26,845 nucleotides of DNA from CAZCEC01 sp964497615 (GTDB taxonomy: Bacteria > Chloroflexota > Anaerolineae > Anaerolineales > UBA6663). Both the position numbers and the translations under genes were made by a program. How positions within the stretch are numbered: position 1 is the first letter of the stretch; the number at the start of each line of letters is the position of its first letter. The DNA lies in contig CAZCEC010000085.1 in assembly GCA_964497615.1 (NCBI GenBank), positions 1 through 26,845 of the forward strand, in the 5' to 3' direction. The notes beneath the pieces were generated by a model that searched no databases, had not been told where the DNA came from, and saw nothing but the letters and a program-made list of their open reading frames with translations. This document shows, one piece after another, positions 1-8,513 of this stretch.

Positions 1-351
1 TCTCCCGCTGGGAGAGGGGGGACTTACCCCCCGCGCCGCTGCGCTGCGGGCCAGGCTCTCCCGCTGGGAGAGGGGGGACTTACCCCCCGCGCCGCTGCGC
101 TGCGGGCCAGGCTCTCCCGCTGGGAGAGGGGGGACTTACCCCCCGCGCCGCTGCGCTGCGGGCCAGGCTCTCCCGCTGGGAGAGGGGGGACTTACCCCCC
201 GCGCCGCTGCGCTGCGGGCCAGGCTCTCCCGCTGGGAGAGGGGGGACTTACCCCCCGCGCCGCTGCGCTGCGGGCCAGGCTCTCCCGCTGGGAGAGGGGG
301 GACTTACCCCCCGCGCCGCTGCGCTGCGGGCCAGGGTCTCCCGCTGGGAGA
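1..351. repeat. 56-bp tandem repeat array, 6.3 copies
   Basis: Six complete 56-bp units start at 1, 57, 113, 169, 225 and 281, and a partial seventh covers 337-351. The copies are almost identical; the only change seen is C to G at 336, the last base of unit 6. Each unit carries two adjacent hairpins: CTCTCCC-gct-GGGAGAG and a six-G/six-C stem around ACTTA. The array begins at or before the window edge, so its full length is unknown. It ends 4 bp beyond the polA stop codon, so polA transcripts would run into it. There are no unique spacers, so it is not a CRISPR. A single copy of the first hairpin recurs near 13038-13058. Confidence 0.95.
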
Positions 352-355
352 TGGG

Positions 356-3250
356 CTACGGCTTGACGGGCTTCATGTCTTCCCAGTTGGAGCCGGCGCG
401 GACGTCGACGCCAAGGGGGATGTCGAGGGTGAAGGCATCGGCCATGACGCGATGGACGACGGCGGCGACGGCTTTGACATCGGCGGTGCGGCATTCGAGG
501 ACAAGCTCGTCGTGGACCTGGAGGAGGAGGTTGGCTTCCAGCCCGGCCTCGGTGAGGGCGGCGGGGAGGGCGAGCATGGCGCGCTTGATGATGTCGGCGG
601 CGGTGGCCTGGATGGGGGCGTTGATGGCTTCGCGCTCGGCGCGGGCGCGGGCGATGTTGCCTTCGCGGGTGTTGGCGGGCTGGGCGAGGCCGGGGAAGTA
701 GCGGCGGCGGCCGAGGAGGGACTCGACGTAGCCGATCTCGGCGGCGCGACGCTTGGTACCGTCAATGTAGGTTTTTAGGCCGGGCAGGCGCTCGAAGTAG
801 GCTTTGATGAAGTTCTCGGCTTCGGCGAGGGTGAAGCCGGTGGTGCGGGTGAGGCCGAAGGCGCCCTGGCCGTAGAGGATTCCGAAGTTGACCGATTTGG
901 CCTGGCGGCGCTGTTCCTTGGTGATCTTTTCCGGGGAGACGCCGAGGACGGCGGCAGCAGTGGCGGCGTGGATGTCCTCGCCCTGGCGGAAGGCTTCGAG
1001 CAGGGTGGGGTCCTGGGAGACGTGGGCGGCGACGCGCAGTTCGATCTGCGAGTAGTCGGCGGCGACGAGGCGGCGGCCGCGGCCGGACACGAAGGCCTTG
1101 CGGACTTCGCGGCCCAACTCGGTGCGGATGGGGATGTTCTGGAGGTTGGGGGCCTCGGAGGCGATGCGGCCGGTGACGGAGCCGGTTTGCTTGTAGGTGG
1201 TGTGGACGCGGCCGGTGGCGGGGTTGACGGCGGCGGGCAGGGCGTCCACGTAGGTGCTCTTGAGCTTGGACAGCTCGCGCTGTTCGAGGATGAGGTCGAT
1301 GACCTTGTGCTTGCCGCGCAGGTCTTCGAGCACGTCGGCGGCGGTGGAGAACTTGCCGGAGGCGGTCTTGCGGCCACGGTCGGGCGGGGTGAGGCCGAGG
1401 CTGACGAAGAGCACGTCGGACAACTGCTGGGTGGAGTTAATGTTGAACTCCTGGCCGGCCTCGCGGTAAATGCTCTTCTCCAGTTTGTCGAGCTTCTTCT
1501 GCAAGTCCTTCGACATTTCGCCGAGGAGGTCCGCGTCGAGGGCAATGCCCGTCATCTCCATCTCGGCCAGGATGGGGAGGAGGGGCATCTCCATGTCGTA
1601 AAGGAGTCCAAGCTGGCCCTTTTCCTTTAGCTCGGCTTCGAGGATGGGCTTGAGGCGGGTGGTCATGTCCACGTCGGCGGCGGCGTAGGGGGCGGCGGCG
1701 AGGACGGGCACCACGTCCATCGTAAGCTGTTTGCGGCCGGAGCCAATCAGCTCGGTGATCTCGGTCATCTCGACGCCGAGGCGCACGAAGGCGAGCTTCT
1801 TGAGGCCGAGGCTGTGGGAGGCTGGGTCGCACAGCCACTCGGCCAGCATGGTGTCGAAGCTGAGCGGGGCGGCGCGTAGGCCGTGGCGGGCGAGGACGAT
1901 GTAGTCGAACTTGAGGTTATGGCCGTACTTGGGAATCTGGGGATTGGTCAGGGCGGGTGTGATGGCCGCGATGACGCGCTCCAGGGGAAGCTGCGGGCCG
2001 GCGCCGTCGCCGGTGTGGCCGACGGGGATGTAATAGCCCTGCCCTTCCTGGACGGCGAGGGCGAGGCCGACGAGGGTGGTCTGCATCTCGTCGGTGGAGG
2101 TGGTCTCGACGTCGAAGGTGATGAAGGGGGCAGCATCGAGGGCCTGGACGAGGGCGGCGAGGGCAGGCTCGTCGGTGACGATGATGGTCTCGGTGAGGCT
2201 CTCACCGTGGGGGATGAAGGTGGGCTGGGCGATGGGTCGGGCGGAGGCGGGGCCTTCGGGGGCGCCGAAGAGGGCCATTTGGCCGGAGGGCGAATCGGGG
2301 GTTTCCTCAGCAGTCGAGACGCCCCGCCGGGGCGTCTCGACTTGGGCAGCTTCGGCGCCGGCGCCTTCGGGCAGGCGGCGGAGGAGGGAGTTGAATTCCA
2401 GGATGCGGAACAGGTCAACGACCTGCTGGCGGTCGTACTGGCGGGCGGCGCAGTCTTCCAGCTTGAAGCCGATGGGCACATCGGTGACGATGGTGCTCAG
2501 CTTGAGGGAGAGGTCGGCTTGCTCGCGGCCGGCCTCCAGCTTGCCCTTGAAGCGGCCGGGAACCTCGTCGAAGTGGGCGTAGATGTTGGCGACGGTGTCG
2601 TACTTCTGGAGCAGTTCGGTGGCGGTCTTCTCGCCGACGCCGGCCACGCCGGGGATGTTGTCGCTCTTGTCGCCGACGAGGGCCTTGAACTGGATGTATT
2701 GCTGGGGGGTGAGGCCGAAACGTTCCTCGACCTCGGCGGGGCCGTAGTCCTTGGCCTCGGAGAGCTTCTGGCCGCTGAGGTTGATGGTGATGTGATCGGC
2801 AGCAAGCTGGAGGAGATCGCGGTCGCCGGTGACGATCTTGACCTCGGCGCCTTGCTCGACGGCCAGGCGGGCGACGGTGCCGAGCACGTCGTCGGCTTCG
2901 TAGCCGTCGGCGGTGAGGACGGGGATGCGGAAGACCTGGACCAGCTCCATGATGCGGTCAATCTGGACGCTGAGGTCATCGGGCATCTTCTCGCGGGTGC
3001 CCTTGTAGTCGGGGAAGAGGTCGTCGCGGAAGGTGCGGCCAACATCGAAGCTGACGGCGAGGTAGTCGGGGCGGTCGCGCTCAAGGATGTTGAGCAGGAC
3101 GGAGGCAAAGCCGTAGGTGCCGGCGGTGGGCTCGCCGGTCTTGGTGAGCCAGCGAGAGTTGTCGCCGCCCATGGCGGTGAGGGCGAAGTAGGTGCGGTAG
3201 GCGAGGGCGTGGCCGTCGATGAGGATGAGGGTGGGGCGGGAGGGGGACAT
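356..3250 (-). CDS. polA: DNA polymerase I
   Basis: Family A DNA polymerase, 964 aa, for gap filling, primer removal and repair synthesis. Residues 1-290 form the 5' nuclease domain, with LILIDGHALAYRTYFAL near the start and the helix-hairpin-helix GDKSDNIPGVAGVGEKTA at 193-210. Residues 350-540 form the 3'-5' exonuclease, and the catalytic residues are all visible: D380 and E382 (FDVET), D449 (NLKFD), and Y522/D526 (YxxxD). Proofreading is therefore predicted to be active, unlike in Taq. The polymerase domain has motif A DYSQIELR (D732), the O-helix RRQAKSVNFGILYG (F789 at the dNTP-selecting position) and VHDE at 912-915. The frame is open for 50 codons upstream, but those encode the heptamer repeat, so ATG 3250 is preferred. 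Linker residues 303-313 are encoded by a perfect palindrome. Confidence 0.97.
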   Translation of the reverse strand: MSPSRPTLILIDGHALAYRTYFALTAMGGDNSRWLTKTGEPTAGTYGFASVLLNILERDRPDYLAVSFDVGRTFRDDLFPDYKGTREKMPDDLSVQIDRIMELVQVFRIPVLTADGYEADDVLGTVARLAVEQGAEVKIVTGDRDLLQLAADHITINLSGQKLSEAKDYGPAEVEERFGLTPQQYIQFKALVGDKSDNIPGVAGVGEKTATELLQKYDTVANIYAHFDEVPGRFKGKLEAGREQADLSLKLSTIVTDVPIGFKLEDCAARQYDRQQVVDLFRILEFNSLLRRLPEGAGAEAAQVETPRRGVSTAEETPDSPSGQMALFGAPEGPASARPIAQPTFIPHGESLTETIIVTDEPALAALVQALDAAPFITFDVETTSTDEMQTTLVGLALAVQEGQGYYIPVGHTGDGAGPQLPLERVIAAITPALTNPQIPKYGHNLKFDYIVLARHGLRAAPLSFDTMLAEWLCDPASHSLGLKKLAFVRLGVEMTEITELIGSGRKQLTMDVVPVLAAAPYAAADVDMTTRLKPILEAELKEKGQLGLLYDMEMPLLPILAEMEMTGIALDADLLGEMSKDLQKKLDKLEKSIYREAGQEFNINSTQQLSDVLFVSLGLTPPDRGRKTASGKFSTAADVLEDLRGKHKVIDLILEQRELSKLKSTYVDALPAAVNPATGRVHTTYKQTGSVTGRIASEAPNLQNIPIRTELGREVRKAFVSGRGRRLVAADYSQIELRVAAHVSQDPTLLEAFRQGEDIHAATAAAVLGVSPEKITKEQRRQAKSVNFGILYGQGAFGLTRTTGFTLAEAENFIKAYFERLPGLKTYIDGTKRRAAEIGYVESLLGRRRYFPGLAQPANTREGNIARARAEREAINAPIQATAADIIKRAMLALPAALTEAGLEANLLLQVHDELVLECRTADVKAVAAVVHRVMADAFTLDIPLGVDVRAGSNWEDMKPVKP
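2312..2342. repeat. 31-bp palindrome inside polA
   Basis: A perfect inverted repeat with 14-bp arms (AGTCGAGACGCCCC and its complement) and a 3-nt GCC loop. It lies wholly inside the polA reading frame and encodes residues 303-313, in the flexible linker between the 5' nuclease and the 3'-5' exonuclease. The arms and frame match exactly, as if a mobile palindromic element had been accepted in-frame. No second copy was seen in this window. Confidence 0.9.
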
Positions 3251-3252
3251 GG

Positions 3253-3285
3253 GAAGGATGAAGGATGAAGGATGAAGGATGAAGG
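3253..3285. repeat. 7-bp tandem repeat (GAAGGAT)n
   Basis: Four full GAAGGAT units and a partial fifth lie 2 bp upstream of the polA ATG. Read on the minus strand in the polA frame they give an FILHPSSFIL-like peptide, which creates a false N-terminal extension. The same heptamer family occurs at 12883-12927, 17748-17785, 20732-20780 and 26794-26845. Confidence 0.9.
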
Positions 3286-3311
3286 CGTGAAGGCGTCGTT
3301 TGTAACTCAGC

Positions 3312-3515
3312 TCAACAGGGCCTGTGTAGTCGTGGGTCCTGTTTGTAGGCGCGACCAGCGACAGCTTTAGCCGCCGAGCGAGCTGTGAGCTTTTGGGCAA
3401 CTGTCTTGATTACCCGCACGGGCTTGCTCCAGGCGGAGGCGTCGTTGGCTTGGGAGATGACGAGGGCGTCGGTTTCAGCGTCGGCCGGCCATTCTCGTGA
3501 GCGGACAGCTTTCAC
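3312..3515 (-). CDS. Doubtful small ORF, possible remnant of an antitoxin-like gene
   Basis: A 67-codon frame with a GTG start 6 nt after the stop codon of the Nmad3-like gene. The N-terminal part has a protein-like stretch, DALVISQANDASAWSKPVRV, which resembles from memory the N-termini of small uncharacterised antitoxin-like proteins in Chloroflexota and cyanobacteria. From about residue 43 the frame runs into sequence that looks like a dispersed intergenic repeat (AAKAVAGRAYKQ...), so the C-terminus is probably not original. No ribosome binding site is seen. It may be a truncated passenger of the same low-GC insert, or not a gene at all. Confidence 0.28.
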   Translation of the reverse strand: MKAVRSREWPADAETDALVISQANDASAWSKPVRVIKTVAQKLTARSAAKAVAGRAYKQDPRLHRPC

Positions 3516-3521
3516 AGGTGG

Positions 3522-4280
3522 CTACTCAAGGCCCTTCAATAGGTCGAAACTGCTATTTGCCTTTTGAATCACATCGCGCACTTGCTTGGCGCGTTTGGCT
3601 TGGTCAGCATTGCGGAGATCCCACATTGCTCTGCATGAGCGCAGGCTAGAATACCACCGAGGCTTGCCTGTCCGACTTAGCCTCTTGCCCTCTGCTGATC
3701 GCATCGTGCTATAAACCAAGCCGTTGTTCTTGTTGACGCCAAGGTCTACAGCTCTCCTAAAGAGTGTCGAATGTCGAGGATCGCCAATGAACAGGCGCTC
3801 GCCGTCTGCAATTGTGCCACTCTTGAGATGTATGTTGCGCATTGCGCGTTTGCGAAGGGCGGCAGAAACAGTGGCTGCGCCCTGGCCTTCGTCGAGACAA
3901 TCGAGAATACGGAAAGCGCCCAACAAGTACCAACCATGGTCACGCTCAAACCCAGCCCAGTCATTGCGGCCACTATGCTTCGTCAGTAGGCCCCAGAATA
4001 GAAGAACATCACCTGGTTTGACATGTTGCAACGCCGCTGCCCGACGGTTGCGACAAATGTCCCCATACGTGAAGCCGTCCCAATCTGGGTCCGGGTGAGC
4101 CTTAAGCTTGTGCTGGGGATTGATGTAGTGTTGGCAGGCGGCACTGTAAGGCTCTCGCAGATGTGATTTGTTATCGCAGAATGGCACGTATACAAACGAA
4201 TCGTCCGCAAAAATCGGGCTACGGGCCATCGAGGAGTGCCCGGTGTTTGCTCCGATGTTTACTGTGTATATCGTTGTCAC
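3522..4280 (-). CDS. Putative Nmad3-like (nucleotide modification associated) protein
   Basis: A soluble 252-aa protein with no signal peptide or membrane segment. Its pattern recalls the Nmad3 domain, predicted by comparative genomics to act with modified nucleotides: an N-terminal SPIFADDSFVYVPF segment (21-34), HPDPDWD (62-68), GDVLLFWGLL (90-99) and GWYLLGAFRI (116-125). The biochemical activity of that family is unknown to me, and the match rests on memory of the motif layout. The frame is open for 63 codons upstream, but these overlap miaB and are low-complexity. GTG 4280 is chosen because GAGGTGAG lies just before it, giving a 32-bp gap after miaB. Base composition is clearly more AT-rich than its neighbours, suggesting transfer. 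It may be co-transcribed with miaB. Confidence 0.55.
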   Translation of the reverse strand: MTTIYTVNIGANTGHSSMARSPIFADDSFVYVPFCDNKSHLREPYSAACQHYINPQHKLKAHPDPDWDGFTYGDICRNRRAAALQHVKPGDVLLFWGLLTKHSGRNDWAGFERDHGWYLLGAFRILDCLDEGQGAATVSAALRKRAMRNIHLKSGTIADGERLFIGDPRHSTLFRRAVDLGVNKNNGLVYSTMRSAEGKRLSRTGKPRWYSSLRSCRAMWDLRNADQAKRAKQVRDVIQKANSSFDLLKGLE

Positions 4281-4312
4281 TTTCTCACCTCGCAAAACAG
4301 ATCGGTAGATCG

Positions 4313-5689
4313 TCACGCCGCGATGGGCAGCGGTAGGCGGGCCTCGGCGAGGACGGCCTGCATGCTCCACGGGCTGGTGTGAGTGACGGTGAGCGTGACG
4401 GTGCGGCCGGTGTGGTCGCCGGGGGCGTCGAAGAAGACGAGCTTGTTGGTGCGGGTGCGGCCCTTCCACTTGCCTTTGTGCTGGCCCTCGACCAGGACTT
4501 CGACGGTCTGGCCGAGGAGGCGGGCGTTGATGTCGCCGACGACCTGGGCCTGGAGGTCTTCCAGGGCGCGGAAGCGGCGCATCTTTTCGTCTTCGGTCAC
4601 GTCGTCGGGCAGGCGGCGCTCGGCGACGGTGCCGGGGCGGGGGGAGTAGCGGGCCAGATGAGCGACATCGAGTTGGAGGTCGGCCAGGAGGTCGAAGGTC
4701 TGCTGGAACTGCGCTTCGGTCTCGCCGGGGAAGCCCACGATGATGTCGGTGGCGATGGAGGCGTGGGGGACGATGCGGCGAATGCGGGCGATGAGGGCGC
4801 GGTAATCGGCGTTGGTGTAGCCGCGTTTCATGCGGGCGAGGACTTCGTCGTCGCCGGCCTGGACGGGGACCTCGATGTGCTCGCAGACCTTGGGCAAAGC
4901 GGCCACAGTCTCCAGCAGTTCGTCGGTCATGTAGCTGGGGTGGGAGGTGAGGAAGCGGATGCGCTCCAGGCCGTCAATCTCGTGGACGACGCGCAGGAGG
5001 GCGGCGAGGTCCGGGCCGCCGGGGATGTCCACGCCGTAGCGGTCCACGATCTGGCCGAGGAGGGTGATCTCCTTGACGCCCTGGGCGACAAGGGAGCGGA
5101 CCTCGGAGGCGATTTCGCCAACGGGGCGGGAGCGCTCGACGCCGCGGCGGAAGGGGATGATGCAGAAGGTGCAGGCGTGAGAGCAGCCGTAGACGATGGG
5201 GACGTGGGCGGCGACGAGGCGGCCACGCTCGGCGGCGGGCAGGCGCAGGTCCACATTGACAGCGGGGTTGAGGACGCTGGTGACTTCGTCCTGGTAGGCG
5301 AAGCGCTGGGCGGTCTCGGCTTCGGCTAGGTCGCGGCCGGCGCGGGCGGCAAGGTGGCGGACGAGGGGGCCTGGTTCGGAGGGCGGGGAGAAGACGTCCA
5401 CGTAGGGGAGCTTCTCTCGCAGCCGCTCGGCGCCCTTGACGCCGACGAGGCAGCCCATGAGGTTGATGACGAGGTCGGGGCGGCGCTTTTTGATGGGGGC
5501 GAGGCTGGTGAGGCGGCCGTAGGCCTTGTCTTCGGCGCTCTGGCGGACGACACAGGTGTTGAGAACGACGACGTCGGCCTGCTCGATGTCGGGCTCGGCG
5601 CGATAGCCGAGGGTCTCGAGGGCGCTGGCGACGCGCTGGGAGTCAGCGACGTTCATCTGGCAGCCTTCGGTCCAGATGTGGTACTTCAT
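4313..5689 (-). CDS. miaB: tRNA-2-methylthio-N6-dimethylallyladenosine synthase MiaB
   Basis: Radical SAM methylthiotransferase, 458 aa, which adds the 2-methylthio group to i6A37 of tRNAs reading UNN codons. The N-terminal UPF0004 domain has the three cluster cysteines C10 (TEGCQMN), C46 (NTCVV) and C80 (MGC). The radical SAM motif is C169-x3-C173-x2-C176 (YGCSHACTFC). A TRAM RNA-binding domain closes the protein (about 385-450, with VEVLVEGQHKGKWKGRTRTNKLVFF). The TEGCQMN start and overall length fit MiaB better than MtaB or RimO. There is no Shine-Dalgarno, but an extended -10 (TGGTAGAAT) ends 7 nt before the ATG, so the message may be leaderless. Confidence 0.95.
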   Translation of the reverse strand: MKYHIWTEGCQMNVADSQRVASALETLGYRAEPDIEQADVVVLNTCVVRQSAEDKAYGRLTSLAPIKKRRPDLVINLMGCLVGVKGAERLREKLPYVDVFSPPSEPGPLVRHLAARAGRDLAEAETAQRFAYQDEVTSVLNPAVNVDLRLPAAERGRLVAAHVPIVYGCSHACTFCIIPFRRGVERSRPVGEIASEVRSLVAQGVKEITLLGQIVDRYGVDIPGGPDLAALLRVVHEIDGLERIRFLTSHPSYMTDELLETVAALPKVCEHIEVPVQAGDDEVLARMKRGYTNADYRALIARIRRIVPHASIATDIIVGFPGETEAQFQQTFDLLADLQLDVAHLARYSPRPGTVAERRLPDDVTEDEKMRRFRALEDLQAQVVGDINARLLGQTVEVLVEGQHKGKWKGRTRTNKLVFFDAPGDHTGRTVTLTVTHTSPWSMQAVLAEARLPLPIAA

Positions 5690-5696
5690 GGGGCAA

Positions 5697-5705
5697 ATTC
5701 TACCA
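5697..5705 (-). promoter_or_regulatory. Extended -10 promoter of miaB
   Basis: TGGTAGAAT on the minus strand (TG-n-TAGAAT). Transcription would begin at about 5690, essentially at the miaB ATG, consistent with a leaderless mRNA. No convincing -35 box is visible. Confidence 0.5.
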
Positions 5706-5947
5706 TAGGGATATGACAGGATTGGGCCGAATTCACGGTGGAGTGCGCGGAGAGCGCGGAGAAGGACGGTGGCAGCAAATTCTGAAACGGATTAAGCAGA
5801 TTGGGCGTTGGTGGACGATGCGTGGAGGGGAGGCCGAGGGGGAGGAGGTGCACCGCATGGAGCGCGGAGATGGGCGGGAAGTGGATGGGCACCGCGATGG
5901 GTGCGGAGAAGGAAGGACAAAGGCGGGAGGGGCGATGAGGGCGGCGA

Positions 5948-7231
5948 TTAGCGTGAGGGCGGGAGGGGGTGGCGGAGGGCGTGCTGTTCGATGAGAGCGG
6001 TGGCGGCGGCGAGGCCGTCTTCGGCGCGGATGGATGCGGCGAGGGCGGCGGCGCGGGCTTGCATATCGTGGTCGGTGACGGCGGTGTGGATGGCAGCGGC
6101 CAGGGCTTCGGGGGTGAGGCGGGCGATGCCGGGGAGGCGCGGGCCGACGCCAAGGGCGGCGACGCGCTCGGCCCAGGCCCATTGGTCGGCGGCGAAGGGG
6201 GTGAGCAGGCTGGGCACGCCCGCGCTGAAGCCGGCGGCGGTGGTGCCTGCGCCGCCGTGGTGGACAACGGCGGCCATGCGCGGGAAGAGCCAGGCGTGCG
6301 GGACATCATCCACGAAGAAGACGGTGGGCGGCGCGGATTGGCGCGCGAGGCCGCCCCAGCCGGTGGAGAGCACACCGCGCTGGCCGGATAACTCCAGGGC
6401 ACGGAGGGCGAGGCGGGTGTAGTGTTCGGGGCGGCCGGGGGTCATGCTGCCGAAGCCGAGGTAGATGGGTGGCGGGCCGGCGTCGAGGAAGCGCAGAAGA
6501 TCGGCGGGGGGCGACCACCTGGGTGGCGGGTCGAGGAACCAGTAGCCCGTAATGTGCTGTGTGTCGTCCCAATCGGCGGGGCGGGAGAGGACGTGAGGGC
6601 TGAAGCCGTAGAGCAGGGGGATGCCCTGGGCGCGGGCGTAGGCCAACTGTTCGGTGAAGGAACGCCAGGGGCGCAGGCCGAGGCGGCGGCGCAAGTGATT
6701 CGACATCGGCCCGCCCATAATGCTCCACAGGGCGCGGTGCATAAGGGCGTGGGTGAGCTTGTTGTAGCCGGGTCCGAAGGTGCGGCGCATTGATCCCAAG
6801 AAGAAGGAGGGAAAGGCGCGGGTGGGCGCGAAGGGGACGGGCGAGGCCAGGACGGCGGGCCGGCCCAAGACGGCGGCGGCTTCGAGCGCGCCGGTGCCGG
6901 CAGGGCTTTGGATGACGAGGTCGGCTTGCTGGATGGCGGCCCAGGTATCGTCTTGGGCCTGGGTGCTGCGGCGCATCATGGCCCGCATGAGGCGCATCTG
7001 GCGGAGCAGATTGCGGCTGCGGATGGCGGCCTGAGCCTCGGGCGTGAGGCTGAGTTCGGCGAGGCTGAAGGGGGTGGGGTGGGTGCGGACGCCGTAGGAC
7101 TCGATCCAGGCGGTGAAGGTGTGGGAGGTGGCGAGGGTGACGGCGTGGCCGGCGCGCTGGAGGCCGACGGCGAGGGCGAGGTAAGGCTGGACGTCGCCGC
7201 GCACGCCAAAGGTGGAGATCACGATGCGCAT
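5948..7231 (-). CDS. Glycosyltransferase, GT1 (UGT/MGT-like) family
   Basis: A 427-aa GT-B fold enzyme expected to move a sugar from a nucleotide donor to a lipid or small hydrophobic acceptor. The N-terminal glycine-rich loop reads STFGVRGDVQPYLALAVGL (6-24). The C-terminal donor-binding segment has HHGGAGTT at 324-331 followed by PFAADQWAWAERV. This layout matches the sterol/macrolide/rhamnolipid glycosyltransferase group; the substrate cannot be told from sequence. The frame is open for 116 codons upstream, but that part is a shadow of the preceding membrane gene. ATG 7231 lies 4 bp after that gene's stop codon, so the two are probably co-transcribed and the acceptor may be a membrane lipid. 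Confidence 0.85.
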   Translation of the reverse strand: MRIVISTFGVRGDVQPYLALAVGLQRAGHAVTLATSHTFTAWIESYGVRTHPTPFSLAELSLTPEAQAAIRSRNLLRQMRLMRAMMRRSTQAQDDTWAAIQQADLVIQSPAGTGALEAAAVLGRPAVLASPVPFAPTRAFPSFFLGSMRRTFGPGYNKLTHALMHRALWSIMGGPMSNHLRRRLGLRPWRSFTEQLAYARAQGIPLLYGFSPHVLSRPADWDDTQHITGYWFLDPPPRWSPPADLLRFLDAGPPPIYLGFGSMTPGRPEHYTRLALRALELSGQRGVLSTGWGGLARQSAPPTVFFVDDVPHAWLFPRMAAVVHHGGAGTTAAGFSAGVPSLLTPFAADQWAWAERVAALGVGPRLPGIARLTPEALAAAIHTAVTDHDMQARAAALAASIRAEDGLAAATALIEQHALRHPLPPSR

Positions 7232-7235
7232 GGGG

Positions 7236-8513
7236 TCACTGGGGCGGGCGCAGCCACAGGCTGGTGGAGGCGGGCTGCATGGTGTGGTCCACGACGGTTT
7301 CGAGGCGGTGGGAGAGGCGGGCGAGGTCGGTCTCATCGCGCAGGGAGGCGCCGAAAGCGGCGAGGACCTGGGCGGCGTTGTACTTGCTGCGGTAGAAGCG
7401 GCGGTCGATGAAGTTTTGGACGCGGCGGCGGAGGGGGACGAAGAGGGCGGCGATGGCCAGGGTGGAGAGGACGGTGACCAACTCGGAGCGACTTTGGCCG
7501 GTGAGGCCGCCCACGAGGGTTTGAAGCGCCACCACCAGGCCGAGGTAGACCAGGGCCAGGAGGGCGGTGAGAGTGGCATAGATCAGGGTGCGGCGGATGA
7601 TGACGTCTATGTTCCACAAGTGGTAGCGCAGGATGGCGATGGTGATCGCCAGGGGGATGCAGGCGAAGCCGAGCCGGAAGCCCACAATCGTGATCGGCCA
7701 GTACGTCAGGGGTGAGCTGGTGGCAGCGGGGGTGAATGTTTGCGCGACGGCAAACACGGCAATAAGGACCACCGCGCCCAGCAGGCCGAGCGCGAGCCAG
7801 AGGATTTGCTTGCGCACCAGCACGGAGGCCGAGCGGCGATAGCGATGGACCTGCCCATAGACACCGATGGCGGCGCAGACCAGGACGACTGAGGATGAAA
7901 CGACGCTAATCACGCTGTTGGGCGACTGCTCCACCTCGGGGGTGGATGTGAGGACGCCATAGAACAAGGTTGCGACGAACAGGAGGTAGAACCAGCGGCT
8001 CCACGGGGGCACAAGGCGGCCGTCAGGCAGGAGGAACAGGAGCGTTGGAAAGAGGGCGTTGCCCCACAGGTAGGTGAAGGTGCCGACGTGGAGAAGCCAT
8101 GGCAGGTATGGGTAGAGGGCGGAGGCGGTGCCGGGCACGAGATGAGTACCAGTGACGATGAGGGCCAGGGAAGCGAGGAAGGCGATGCGCTCGTCCGGGC
8201 GGCGGAGATAGATGAGCAGCCCGCAGGCGACACAGAGTCCAGCAAGGGCCAAGTCCTGGCCTGCGACGAGAAGGGCGTACAGGTCCAGCGAAACACCGGT
8301 GCCGCGCAAGGCCAGGGCTTGCTCAGACGTCAGCACCATACCATGCACAGGGAGGCATGCAGGCGGGTCGCAGATGGTGCGAAGCTGGGCGAACGTGAGC
8401 GCCAGGCCGACCAAGAAGGTGAGCGTGGTGTAGCCGGTGAGTACCCACCAGACGGCGCGCGCCAGGGGCAGCCAGCGGGGGGGCAGGAGGGGGGCGGGGT
8501 GGGTCATGGTCAT
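7236..8513 (-). CDS. Polytopic membrane protein with kinase-like C-terminal tail
   Basis: A 425-aa protein with about ten hydrophobic segments. The last two (near LIYATLTALLALVYLGLVV and LVTVLSTLAIAALFVPL) are followed by a short cytoplasmic tail with FIDRRFYRSKYNAAQVLAAF and LRDETDLARLSHRLETVVDHT. From memory, this region also occurs in the membrane-sensor part of histidine kinases of Chloroflexota and cyanobacteria, just before the GAF or kinase domains. Here the protein stops there: no H-box or ATPase domain is present. It could be a stand-alone sensor or a truncated kinase. A second ATG at 8507 is an alternative start, and neither has a clear ribosome binding site. Confidence 0.75.
   Translation of the reverse strand: MTMTHPAPLLPPRWLPLARAVWWVLTGYTTLTFLVGLALTFAQLRTICDPPACLPVHGMVLTSEQALALRGTGVSLDLYALLVAGQDLALAGLCVACGLLIYLRRPDERIAFLASLALIVTGTHLVPGTASALYPYLPWLLHVGTFTYLWGNALFPTLLFLLPDGRLVPPWSRWFYLLFVATLFYGVLTSTPEVEQSPNSVISVVSSSVVLVCAAIGVYGQVHRYRRSASVLVRKQILWLALGLLGAVVLIAVFAVAQTFTPAATSSPLTYWPITIVGFRLGFACIPLAITIAILRYHLWNIDVIIRRTLIYATLTALLALVYLGLVVALQTLVGGLTGQSRSELVTVLSTLAIAALFVPLRRRVQNFIDRRFYRSKYNAAQVLAAFGASLRDETDLARLSHRLETVVDHTMQPASTSLWLRPPQ

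Noticed and set aside
1..351. CRISPR array
   Set aside because: Units are contiguous and identical with no unique spacers, and no cas gene is present.
1883..3268. 461-codon plus-strand frame opposite polA
   Set aside because: Gly/Asp/Glu-rich composition with no recognisable domain; it mirrors the polA codons and is an artefact of high GC.
3251..3400. 50-residue N-terminal extension of polA
   Set aside because: It encodes the heptamer repeat and intergenic repeat DNA; the conserved nuclease domain begins at the ATG at 3250.
5690..5947. Small genes between miaB and the glycosyltransferase
   Set aside because: Frames here are Arg/Pro-rich and fall on dispersed repeat words; no start signal or conserved pattern is visible.
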